Assembly: GCA_002388885.1 (NCBI GenBank)
Contig: DGNI01000060.1
Coordinates: forward strand, 29,094 to 35,552
Direction of reading: 5' to 3'
DNA length: 6,459 nt
Source: Parvularculaceae bacterium UBA4496
Lineage (GTDB): Bacteria; Pseudomonadota; Alphaproteobacteria; Caulobacterales; Parvularculaceae
Shown: piece by piece, positions 1 to 5,317 of the stretch
Numbering within the stretch: the first letter of the stretch is position 1
Layout of the letters: each line of letters opens with the position of its first letter
Program-made: the position numbers and the translations under genes
Notes under the pieces: model-generated
Told to the model about the DNA's origin: nothing
The model's input: the letters and a program-made list of their open reading frames with translations, nothing else
Databases searched by the model: none

Positions 1-246
1 ATCGCCGCCATCGGCGTCCGCGTGCGCCGCTGGGTGAGCTTTCACGGCATTGCGCTTAATGTCGAACCCGACCTTTCGCATTTTTCCGGCATCACGCCGT
101 GCGGCGTCAGCGAGCCAGGTCTCGGCGTTACGAGCCTTGTCGATCTCGGTTTGCCGGTCACCATGGACGACGCCGATGCGGCGCTTAAGCGCACTTTTGG
201 AACGGTGTTCGGCCCTACCCTCGACGCCGCGCCGCCATCATGGTGA
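1..246 (+). CDS. lipB: Octanoyltransferase LipB, C-terminal part (5' end outside window)
   Basis: LipB transfers the octanoyl group from acyl carrier protein to lipoyl domains of 2-oxoacid dehydrogenases and the glycine cleavage H protein, the first step of endogenous lipoate synthesis in the cytoplasm. The frame is open from base 1 and gives 81 residues ending at TGA 244-246. Family blocks are plain: [16 protein letters not shown] at the edge, [18 protein letters not shown], then GVTSLVDLG. The Cys in TPCG, codon 100-102, matches the conserved acyl-thioester cysteine. The partner catalytic lysine of the family lies directly before IAAIG and so falls one codon outside the window. Family members run about 215-240 residues, so roughly two thirds of the gene is missing. 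The tail after LGLPVT is a variable C-terminus. A same-strand oxidoreductase follows after 42 bases. Identification is firm; completeness upstream cannot be judged. Confidence 0.95.
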   Translation: MAAIGVRVRRWVSFHGIALNVEPDLSHFSGITPCGVSEPGLGVTSLVDLGLPVTMDDADAALKRTFGTVFGPTLDAAPPSW

Positions 247-275
247 AATTCGACCCGGCGTGAGTGATTCCTTTT

Positions 276-283
276 AGGGAGGA
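276..283 (+). promoter_or_regulatory. Shine-Dalgarno site of the SDR gene
   Basis: AGGGAGGA ends five bases before ATG 289, with the GGGAGG core six bases away. This is a strong anti-16S match at normal spacing and fixes the start of the oxidoreductase. There is no obvious promoter in the 42 bases after lipB, so read-through from lipB is possible. Confidence 0.7.
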
Positions 284-288
284 CCGCG

Positions 289-1305
289 ATGGCGCAAAGG
301 GTTCTGGTCACCGGCATCAGCGGCTTCATCGCCAAACATGTGGCGCTGCAGCTCCTGCAGGGCGGCTATGACGTTTGCGGGACAGTGCGCGCCCTCAATA
401 AAGCCGATCAGGTCAAAAAATCCCTTGCAGACGCCGGCGGCGATATCGGTCGGTTGAGCTTCAGCGCCGCTGACCTGACAAAAGACGAAGGCTGGGACGA
501 GGCCGTCAGAGGTTGCGCCGGCGTCATGCATGTCGCCTCGCCCTTTCCGGTTTCACAGCCGTCAAGCCGCAATGCGCTGACGCCCGCGTCGCGCGGCGGC
601 GTCCTTCGCGTCCTCAAGGCCGCAAAAAAAGCGGAACGGATCGTAATTACTTCCTCCATCGCCGCGATGATGTATCGGCCAGGGCGCCCGCCGGTTTTTC
701 CGGTTACGGAAAATGACTGGACGGACGTTTCGTGGAAGGCGTTATCGGCCTACATCGTCTCAAAAACGGAAGCGGAAAAAGCCGCGTGGGAAGCGTCTGT
801 CGAAGGCGGATACAAGCACAGAGTAATAACCGTGAATCCAGGGCTGGTTCTGGGCCCTCCGCTTGATGACGACATCAGCGCGTCGCTGGAAGTCATCCGT
901 CTGTTCATGAAAGGCGCTTATCCGGCCATACCGCCGGTGAGTTTTCCTGTCGTCGACGTGCGCGATGTGGCGGCGTTGCATGTGAAAGCGCTCGAAACGC
1001 CGGAAGCTAGCGGCAGGCGTCTGATCGCCGCAGGCGAAACGAAATCCTTGCTGGAAATCGGCAATATCCTGCGCGAAGCATTTCCAGATCGCGCCCGTAA
1101 AATTCCATCGCGCCTGATGCCGCCTTGGCTGGTGAGAATGCTTGCGCTGGTTGATCGCAATGTCTCGTCGGTGACGCCTGATCTCGGCTCGGTTCCGCAA
1201 GCCGTAAGCGGGTACGCAACCGCAATGACCGGCGTTGAGTTTCGCCCGGCGCGCGACGCTGTCATTGATGCGGCGCGCGCGATGGAGCGCATTAAGGCGA
1301 TTTAA
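289..1305 (+). CDS. NAD(P)-dependent extended SDR, dihydroflavonol-4-reductase-like
   Basis: A 338-residue oxidoreductase of the extended short-chain dehydrogenase/reductase superfamily, closest in pattern to bacterial DFR/cinnamoyl-CoA-reductase-like aldehyde reductases. The Rossmann nucleotide-binding motif is TGISGFIA at residues 8-15, a TGxxGxxA variant. After strand 2, TVRALNK (32-38) places Arg34 where plant DFR uses an arginine to hold the NADPH 2'-phosphate, so NADPH preference is inferred. Next come HVASPFP (81-87), ITSSIAAM (120-127) with the catalytic Ser122/123, and YIVSK (155-159) supplying the Tyr155/Lys159 pair. NPGLVLGPPL and VDVRDVAALHVKALE (about 220-234) are typical of the family. 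No signal peptide or membrane segment is visible, so it is cytoplasmic. The substrate cannot be read from the sequence, and no pathway partners lie nearby; the lipB neighbour does not suggest a shared role. Start ATG 289 has a strong Shine-Dalgarno. Family assignment is secure; specific activity is unknown. Confidence 0.9.
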   Translation: MAQRVLVTGISGFIAKHVALQLLQGGYDVCGTVRALNKADQVKKSLADAGGDIGRLSFSAADLTKDEGWDEAVRGCAGVMHVASPFPVSQPSSRNALTPASRGGVLRVLKAAKKAERIVITSSIAAMMYRPGRPPVFPVTENDWTDVSWKALSAYIVSKTEAEKAAWEASVEGGYKHRVITVNPGLVLGPPLDDDISASLEVIRLFMKGAYPAIPPVSFPVVDVRDVAALHVKALETPEASGRRLIAAGETKSLLEIGNILREAFPDRARKIPSRLMPPWLVRMLALVDRNVSSVTPDLGSVPQAVSGYATAMTGVEFRPARDAVIDAARAMERIKAI

Positions 1306-1380
1306 TGTACGAAAAGCGCGCGAAACCCCTTTGAATTTGCGGACTTTTTACCAGATTTCGTGTCTAGTACGGGCAAAGAC

Positions 1381-1386
1381 AAGGAG
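1381..1386 (+). promoter_or_regulatory. Shine-Dalgarno site deciding the EF-hand gene start
   Basis: AAGGAG lies nine bases before ATG 1396. The longer reading frame would start at GTG 1360, but that start has no such site and would put 12 polar residues ahead of a classic signal peptide. The ribosome-binding site and the signal peptide both support 1396. Confidence 0.75.
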
Positions 1387-1395
1387 ATCCGCCAG

Positions 1396-2154
1396 ATGCT
1401 GACAAAGCGCTCCCTCTTTCTGGTTGCCACCGCTGCTTTTGCGACGAGCCCGGCTTTCGCTCAGGAAACTGTTGAAGACGTTGCCGCGGCGGAAATTCAG
1501 GAACCCGCTGCTGACGAACCCATTGAGGAAAACGCCGAAACGACGGAAGTCGATGAAGACAACATGGCGGATATGCTGAACAGCCGTCAGCAGCTGCAGC
1601 AGACCTTTACGCTAAAGCGCACCGTCAACGGCGAAGTGATCGAGACCGATAAACGCACCGTCACTTACGACCGCAGCGATCCCTATCGCGAAACCGAAGC
1701 CGGCAAAACGACAGTAGAGCAGCTCAGAGAGAAATTCGACGGCGAGGCGCTGACGCGCACCGAAGCGTTCGAAGAGGCCAAGCTCGATTTTGTGATTGCC
1801 GACATTGACCGGAACGGCCGGATGACGGCGCAGGAATTTGCCCGCCTTGTCGATAGCTGGCGAGAGACGCATACGCGTCAGGCCGAGGCGCCGACAGAAG
1901 AAATTGCACGTCAGCGCAAGTACGATGCTTTCCTGGAAGAAATCGATCCGGATACGGCGGAACAGCAGACTGAGGCGTTCGCGCTTCAAAAATTCGCGTT
2001 CATGGCCGGCGCGGCGGAAACGCTTAGCTTGCAGGATTATATCCGCGAGCAGATGCTCGATTTCGATTCCATGGACGCCGACAAGGATACGATCCTCAAC
2101 GGCGAGGAATTGATGCGCTTTCGCGCGCTCAATCGCGGCGAGACGATGGAGTAG
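1396..2154 (+). CDS. Secreted acidic protein with two EF-hand loops
   Basis: A 252-residue protein probably exported to the periplasm or beyond. The N-terminus is a standard Sec signal: MLTKR, a hydrophobic core to about residue 17, then SPAFA with likely cleavage between Ala22 and Gln23. Residues 23-58 form a Glu/Asp/Ala/Pro-rich linker. Two calcium-type loops are visible. Loop 136-147 (DIDRNGRMTAQE) has Asp1, Asp3, Asn5, Gly6 and Glu12, fully canonical. Loop 227-238 (DADKDTILNGEE) has Asp1, Asp3, Asp5 and Glu12, with Thr instead of Gly at position 6. The loops start 91 residues apart, too far for a normal EF-hand pair. Around 183-195 a sequence with IDPDTAEQ may be a degenerate middle hand, but this is weak. 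Residues 70-100 (TFTLKRTVNGEVIETDKRT) match nothing I recognise. Calcium binding is inferred from the loops; the partner and role are unknown. The gene stands alone between an SDR gene and a convergent operon. Confidence 0.85.
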   Translation: MLTKRSLFLVATAAFATSPAFAQETVEDVAAAEIQEPAADEPIEENAETTEVDEDNMADMLNSRQQLQQTFTLKRTVNGEVIETDKRTVTYDRSDPYRETEAGKTTVEQLREKFDGEALTRTEAFEEAKLDFVIADIDRNGRMTAQEFARLVDSWRETHTRQAEAPTEEIARQRKYDAFLEEIDPDTAEQQTEAFALQKFAFMAGAAETLSLQDYIREQMLDFDSMDADKDTILNGEELMRFRALNRGETME

Positions 2155-2216
2155 CAAATCCGCGGTTGAAAATCTTTACCGCAAATGGATTCGAAATCCG
2201 TATTGGCCATCTAACG

Positions 2217-2245
2217 CGACTCCCCACGCTTTAAGCGTGGGGTCC
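2217..2245 (-). repeat. REP-like palindrome, copy 1 (inverted relative to copy 2)
   Basis: A perfect 9-bp stem, CCCCACGCT (2222-2230) with AGCGTGGGG (2234-2242), closes a three-base loop. Read on the minus strand, the 29 bases 2245-2217 match 22 of 29 bases of the copy at 2264-2292. No T-run follows on either strand, so it is not a canonical intrinsic terminator, although it lies just after the EF-hand gene and could stall transcripts or protect their 3' ends. The shape resembles REP palindromes mobilised by RAYT (TnpA-REP) enzymes or IS200/IS605 subterminal hairpins; no such enzyme is in the window. Confidence 0.75.
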
Positions 2246-2263
2246 ATAAAATTCCAAAAAGTA

Positions 2264-2292
2264 GGACTCCACGGTCAAGCCGTGGAGAATCG
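2264..2292 (+). repeat. REP-like palindrome, copy 2
   Basis: An 8-bp stem, CTCCACGG (2267-2274) with CCGTGGAG (2280-2287), encloses TCAAG; an extra T-G wobble can close the loop further. It is preceded by GTAG at 2261-2264, the tetranucleotide often found at the 5' foot of REP elements (recalled family knowledge). Compared with copy 1, two stem positions differ on both sides so that pairing is kept (C-G to T-A, and C-G to G-C). Read on the minus strand, as the atp12 transcript would be, TTTTT follows a few bases after the stem (2256-2260), so it could also be a weak terminator for the atp12 operon. Confidence 0.75.
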
Positions 2293-2313
2293 ACGATATC
2301 GTAATGACCAGTT

Positions 2314-3021
2314 TTATTTCAGCATCCGCAAAAACCGGCTGACTGACATGAATTCGGCGCGCATGCGATCCTCGCGCGCTTTCGCCTCATCGTCTACGCC
2401 CCAGCGCTCTTCCTGAAAGCGCTCATCGATGCGTGAGGCTTCGAAAATCTCTCCCGGCGGGAAAGCGCGCCGCCACAGAGCCAGCGCCAGCACCGCCGAG
2501 CCTGTGATCGCCGTTGCGAGACGCAACGCGAAAAGCGTTTCAGGCGATTGCTCAGACAGGGCTTTTCTCACCGCGTCGGCGGCGATTCCCGGCTGGTCGA
2601 CAGCGACAATGCCGCTTGTGACGACAAGCGCGGCGCCGAATTCCTGGCGTGCAAATTCAAGATAAGGATCCCATCCGTCCGCCTGACGTTTTACGAGCGC
2701 GGCAGGTTCTATGGCGCGATAGCAAACCAGATCGGATTTCAGGTAATCGAGAATGTCTTCCCGCCATTCTTCAGCGGCGCCCTCACCGCCATCGATCGCC
2801 GCTGAAAGAATGCCGGTTAGCGGCATCTTGCTTTGTTCAATTTCTTCGTGTTGCGCAGCCCATTCTGCAACGATTGCGGCGGCAAGTTTTTCCGTGGGCG
2901 CGGCAAGCTCGTTCCTTGTTCTCGTGCGCGCGGCCCGGCCGTCGAGCAGGATACGATAGCGCTCGCCCGACCGTTCCAGTGACGCTGTTTTGTAAAACCG
3001 TTTGATGCGCGGCGCGTTCAT
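2314..3021 (-). CDS. atp12: ATP12-family F1-ATPase assembly chaperone
   Basis: A 235-residue protein of the ATP12 family, whose mitochondrial members bind the free F1 alpha subunit and prevent its aggregation until it joins beta. Alphaproteobacteria carry the bacterial homologue, presumed cytoplasmic with the same role. Family features are visible in order: KRFYKTASL (7-15), YRILLDGRAARTRTRNEL (22-39), an AIVAEWAAQ block (49-57), KMPLTGILSAAID (65-77), DYLKSDLVCYRA (92-103) and DGWDPYLEFARQEFG (115-129), then a helical C-terminus ending FLRMLK. Length is typical of bacterial members. Its ATG overlaps the TGA of the upstream pseudouridine synthase gene in an ATGA quadruplet (3018-3021), and GGAAG lies upstream of the ATG inside the preceding gene, so translational coupling is likely. 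It is the last gene of the minus-strand operon; the REP-like pair follows. ATP synthase genes are not in the window. Assignment is confident; chaperone action in this organism is by homology. Confidence 0.9.
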   Translation of the reverse strand: MNAPRIKRFYKTASLERSGERYRILLDGRAARTRTRNELAAPTEKLAAAIVAEWAAQHEEIEQSKMPLTGILSAAIDGGEGAAEEWREDILDYLKSDLVCYRAIEPAALVKRQADGWDPYLEFARQEFGAALVVTSGIVAVDQPGIAADAVRKALSEQSPETLFALRLATAITGSAVLALALWRRAFPPGEIFEASRIDERFQEERWGVDDEAKAREDRMRAEFMSVSRFLRMLK

Positions 3022-3998
3022 TCAAGGTCTTCCGGCCACGCGCAGGTCGCTTCAGTATCGAACGAAAAGAACTTCCATGTCTCGCGCATGTGTCCCGTCA
3101 GCGGCGCCGTCAGCGTCATCCGCCGGCCTGTTTTCGGGTGCGGGAATGTCATGGACCGGCAGAACAGATGAAGTTTCGGAGATACGCCCTCGATATGCGC
3201 CGCCCCGCCGCCATATTTGCCGTCGCCGACAACGGGACAGCCGATCGCCGCCGCATGAACGCGCAGTTGATGCGTCCGGCCGGTTACCGGCTGCATGGCG
3301 AGGAAGGCGACGACGCCGGCGTCTTCGATGGTCTGGTAGTGCGACATGGCTTTCTTGGCGTCCTCGCCGTCAGCTGGCGCCACCCGCTCCTGGTCGCCAT
3401 CACCAATCCGCATCATCTTCTTGGCGACGGGTAGATCGATGGTACCTTCATACGGACGCGGCACGCCGGCGGTCAGCGCCCAGTAGGTTTTTTCGATATC
3501 CCGGCCCTTGAACAGGTTGCTTAACGCCTGCGCCGCTTTCCTGGTCTTCGCCACCAGCATCAGCCCGCCAGTATCTTTGTCCAGCCGGTGCACGAGGCGC
3601 GGGCGTTCACCGTCTTTTTCGAGCGAGCCAAGCATGCCGTCGAGATGCCGCGTGGTTTTTTCGCCGCCCTGCACAGCGAGCCCGAAAGGTTTGTTCAGCG
3701 CAATAAGGGAATCGTCTTCGAACAGGATCAGCTTCCTGATTTCCGTCTGGTCTTCGGCGCTGAACAGGCGCGGTTTTGGTCTCGCCGGTTCATCGCCGAG
3801 CGGCGGAATGCGGATTTCATCGCCGGGTTCAAGCCGTCGGTTCGATTTCGCGCGCCCGCCGGAAACGCGCACCTGACCTTTGCGCAGGTATTTCTCAAGC
3901 TCGCCGTGCCGAATGGCCGGAAAGTGCGTTTTGAACCAGCGGTCGAGGCGCATTCCGGCTTCGTCGCCGCTGACTGTTTTCACTTGAACGCCGCTCAT
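3018..3998 (-). CDS. rluC: RluA-family 23S rRNA pseudouridine synthase with S4 domain
   Basis: A 326-residue enzyme isomerising uridine to pseudouridine in 23S rRNA. The N-terminal S4 RNA-binding domain spans about residues 15-65 (GMRLDRWFKTHFP, then the YLRKGQVRVSGGRA turn and GDEIRIP). The catalytic domain follows with LNKPFGLAVQGG (101-112) and the signature HRLDKDTGG (137-145), in which Asp140 is the family's catalytic aspartate. RTHQLRVHAAAIG (241-253) and GDGKYGG (258-264) are further conserved blocks. The last 25 residues after APLTGHM are unremarkable. The layout fits RluC or RluD; I prefer RluC because alphaproteobacterial genes in this crcB-atp12 context are usually annotated that way, but the modified position cannot be read from sequence. 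The start overlaps the crcB stop (ATGA at 3995-3998) and the stop overlaps the atp12 start, so it is the middle of a tightly coupled operon. RluA-superfamily membership is near certain; the exact subfamily is less so. Confidence 0.9.
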   Translation of the reverse strand: MSGVQVKTVSGDEAGMRLDRWFKTHFPAIRHGELEKYLRKGQVRVSGGRAKSNRRLEPGDEIRIPPLGDEPARPKPRLFSAEDQTEIRKLILFEDDSLIALNKPFGLAVQGGEKTTRHLDGMLGSLEKDGERPRLVHRLDKDTGGLMLVAKTRKAAQALSNLFKGRDIEKTYWALTAGVPRPYEGTIDLPVAKKMMRIGDGDQERVAPADGEDAKKAMSHYQTIEDAGVVAFLAMQPVTGRTHQLRVHAAAIGCPVVGDGKYGGGAAHIEGVSPKLHLFCRSMTFPHPKTGRRMTLTAPLTGHMRETWKFFSFDTEATCAWPEDLE

Positions 3999-4378
3999 GC
4001 GAGTTGCCGCCCTATTTGAAGACCAGCCAAAAGGCCGCCTACGGATAAAATTACCGACGCCAGCAGATAGGCGCCGGCGATTGTCAGCGTACGGTCGCGA
4101 TAAAGCGTGACGACATCAAGCGAAAACGTCGAAAACGTCGTGAACGCGCCCAGAAGTCCGACGGTCAGAAAAGCGCGCAGCGCCGGGCTCGCCGGTTCCT
4201 TCGCCGAGAGCCAGACGATGATCAGCCCCATGGCGAAAGAGCCGACTACATTCGCTGCAAGCGTCCCCCACGGAAAATTCGGCCCCAGCACGTGCATTGC
4301 CGCACGCGATACGCCGTGACGCGCCATAGCGCCCAATGCGCCGCCCGCCGCAACCGCCAGCCAGATATTCATGCCCAT
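3995..4378 (-). CDS. crcB: Fluoride ion channel CrcB/FluC
   Basis: A 127-residue inner-membrane protein of the Fluc family. Family members form dual-topology dimers with two pores that let fluoride leave the cell, protecting enolase and pyrophosphatase. Conserved features are GGALGAMARHGVSR (12-25), WGTLAANVVGSFAMG (37-51) with pore-region Asn43, and GLLGAFTTFSTFS (74-86), which holds the two Phe-box phenylalanines Phe82 and Phe85. Four hydrophobic segments sit at about 4-18, 37-57, 69-90 and 100-121. Full family length. A single gene suggests the homodimeric type, though a second crcB elsewhere cannot be excluded. ATG 4378 shares its first base with the TAA of the hydroxylase gene (TAATG), and a good Shine-Dalgarno lies inside that gene. 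Its stop overlaps the pseudouridine synthase start. No fluoride riboswitch precedes it, since the upstream bases are coding. Assignment is firm. Confidence 0.96.
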   Translation of the reverse strand: MGMNIWLAVAAGGALGAMARHGVSRAAMHVLGPNFPWGTLAANVVGSFAMGLIIVWLSAKEPASPALRAFLTVGLLGAFTTFSTFSLDVVTLYRDRTLTIAGAYLLASVILSVGGLLAGLQIGRQLA

Positions 4379-5163
4379 TAACCATTCCTCTTGAACGGGC
4401 TCAGGATTAAGCCCAAAAACGATTTGTCTTCAACGGATTCAACGCCGATTCTCATATCGTATGTGCGCACGGTTACACTCTTCGTCCCGAAAAGCCGGTC
4501 CCAGATACTGAAAATCGCGCCGTAATTCGAGTTTGTATCGTGCATCACCGCATGGTGATGGACCCAATGAATCGACGGCGTGATAATGACCCGCGAAATC
4601 GCGCGCTCAAGCAATGCGGGGATCCGTAAATTGGAATGATGAAAGATTACAGCGCATAGCATGAGCGTTTCGAAGGCCAGCACATGCCCCAGCGGAACGG
4701 CTAGCAAGGTAATCGGGATCAGCCGGAGCCCGGCGGAAATTGCGACCTCGCCCAAATGGAACCGGAATGCGCTGGTTGAATCCAGAAACTCGTCAAAATG
4801 ATGCACCTTGTGAATGCGCCACATGAAAGGCACGCGATGCCAGGCGCGGTGCAGCCAGTAAACCCACAGGTCAAGAAGAACGAGATCCGTGGCCAGAACG
4901 AGAACGTTGAAATAGAAACTGTCCGAACGCGTCCACACAAGCTGGTTGGCACCCAGCGCCGTCAACGGCGCGATAATTAGCGGCGATGCCACAAGCACAA
5001 TCGCCCACAGTCCGATATTCCGAAAAAGGCGGGCCTTGCCTTCCGGATAGGGCGCAGCGGAATAAATCCGTTCGCCTGTGAAAAAGAGGATGAATACTGC
5101 GCCGACGACAAGGGCCTTCACGCCGACAGGCGTTGCGGCAAACGATTGCCACGAAATATCCAT
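4378..5163 (-). CDS. Sterol desaturase / fatty acid hydroxylase family membrane protein
   Basis: A 261-residue integral membrane di-iron oxygenase of the fatty acid hydroxylase superfamily (ERG3/SUR2/CrtZ-like fold). Members hydroxylate or desaturate lipid or sterol chains at the membrane using a histidine-coordinated di-iron centre. The histidine clusters are all visible: HRAWH (105-109, HX3H), HKVHH (118-122, HX2HH), HH at 175-176, and HWVHHH (199-204, HX2HH) with His208 just after. Hydrophobic segments lie near 14-30, 50-70, 84-103 and 145-172. No cytochrome b5 or rubredoxin domain is fused, so electrons must come from a separate partner. Substrate is unknown. ATG 5163 is the only sensible start, since an in-frame stop lies 15 bases upstream, yet no clear Shine-Dalgarno precedes it and a large palindrome begins 16 bases upstream. 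The stop overlaps the crcB start by one base. Family placement is strong; the reaction is not determined. Confidence 0.88.
   Translation of the reverse strand: MDISWQSFAATPVGVKALVVGAVFILFFTGERIYSAAPYPEGKARLFRNIGLWAIVLVASPLIIAPLTALGANQLVWTRSDSFYFNVLVLATDLVLLDLWVYWLHRAWHRVPFMWRIHKVHHFDEFLDSTSAFRFHLGEVAISAGLRLIPITLLAVPLGHVLAFETLMLCAVIFHHSNLRIPALLERAISRVIITPSIHWVHHHAVMHDTNSNYGAIFSIWDRLFGTKSVTVRTYDMRIGVESVEDKSFLGLILSPFKRNG
4386..4392 (-). promoter_or_regulatory. Shine-Dalgarno site of crcB, inside the preceding gene
   Basis: On the minus strand AAGAGGA ends seven bases before ATG 4378 and is embedded in the last codons of the hydroxylase gene. It supports start 4378 over the second in-frame ATG at 4372, which would lie 13 bases away. 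Confidence 0.65.
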
Positions 5164-5179
5164 TAGCGGCGCCGGTCAA

Positions 5180-5302
5180 ACACCCGCATCTCATCCTTTG
5201 AGACGCCCTTTTCCTTCATCCTGAGGGTGTGCCCGCATATCTTGCGGGCGCGCGTCTCGAAGGACGAAGGAAAAGGGCCCTCAGGATGAAGGGATGCGGT
5301 GT
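5180..5302. repeat. 123-bp composite palindrome of CATCCTGAGG-type motifs
   Basis: A nested set of inverted repeats fills most of the gap between rarA and the hydroxylase gene. From outside in: ACACCCGCATC (5180-5190) with GATGCGGTGT (5293-5302, one bulged C); TCATCCTTTGAG (5191-5202) with CTCAGGATGA (5280-5289, two extra T); an 18-base arm 5205-5222 with 5261-5278 (17 of 18 pair); and GCCCGCA (5231-5237) with TGCGGGC (5243-5249). Competing pairings also exist: 5213-5227 is perfectly complementary to 5278-5292 (15 of 15), and 5191-5206 pairs 14 of 16 with 5252-5267. Motifs of the form TTCATCCTGAGG and GTCCTTCGAGACGC are abundant intergenic repeats in many alphaproteobacteria (recalled). It starts 15 bases after the rarA stop, so it could terminate or protect rarA mRNA, and it ends 16 bases before the hydroxylase start. 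Confidence 0.85.
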
Positions 5303-5317
5303 ATTCCTGTAACATGC

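Noticed and set aside
1331..1368. Promoter for the EF-hand gene (TTGAAT or TTGCGG with TCTAGT)
   Set aside because: Spacings of 26 and 20 bases are outside the normal range for a housekeeping promoter; a start site probably exists here but I cannot place it.
1360..1395. Longer start (GTG 1360) for the EF-hand protein
   Set aside because: No ribosome-binding site precedes it and it would add 12 polar residues ahead of a clear signal peptide; AAGGAG before ATG 1396 decides the start.
1612..2157. 181-residue minus-strand open frame opposite the EF-hand gene
   Set aside because: Antisense shadow of a gene with signal peptide and EF-hand loops; its translation has no family features.
2187..2199. 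GGATTCGAAATCC, resembling a tRNA T-arm
   Set aside because: No anticodon arm, D arm or acceptor partner lies upstream; the preceding bases are the EF-hand gene. It is only a short hairpin.
2217..2292. Remnant ends of an IS200/IS605 element
   Set aside because: The hairpins look similar, but there is no transposase or TnpB fragment and only 18 bases lie between them, so a REP-like pair fits better.
3002..3511. 169-residue plus-strand open frame over atp12 and the pseudouridine synthase
   Set aside because: Arg/Ser/Pro-rich low-complexity translation typical of an antisense frame, opposite conserved catalytic residues.
5164..5317. Fluoride riboswitch upstream of the crcB operon
   Set aside because: Read on the minus strand, the region lacks the conserved crcB-motif core and is fully explained by the palindromic repeat.
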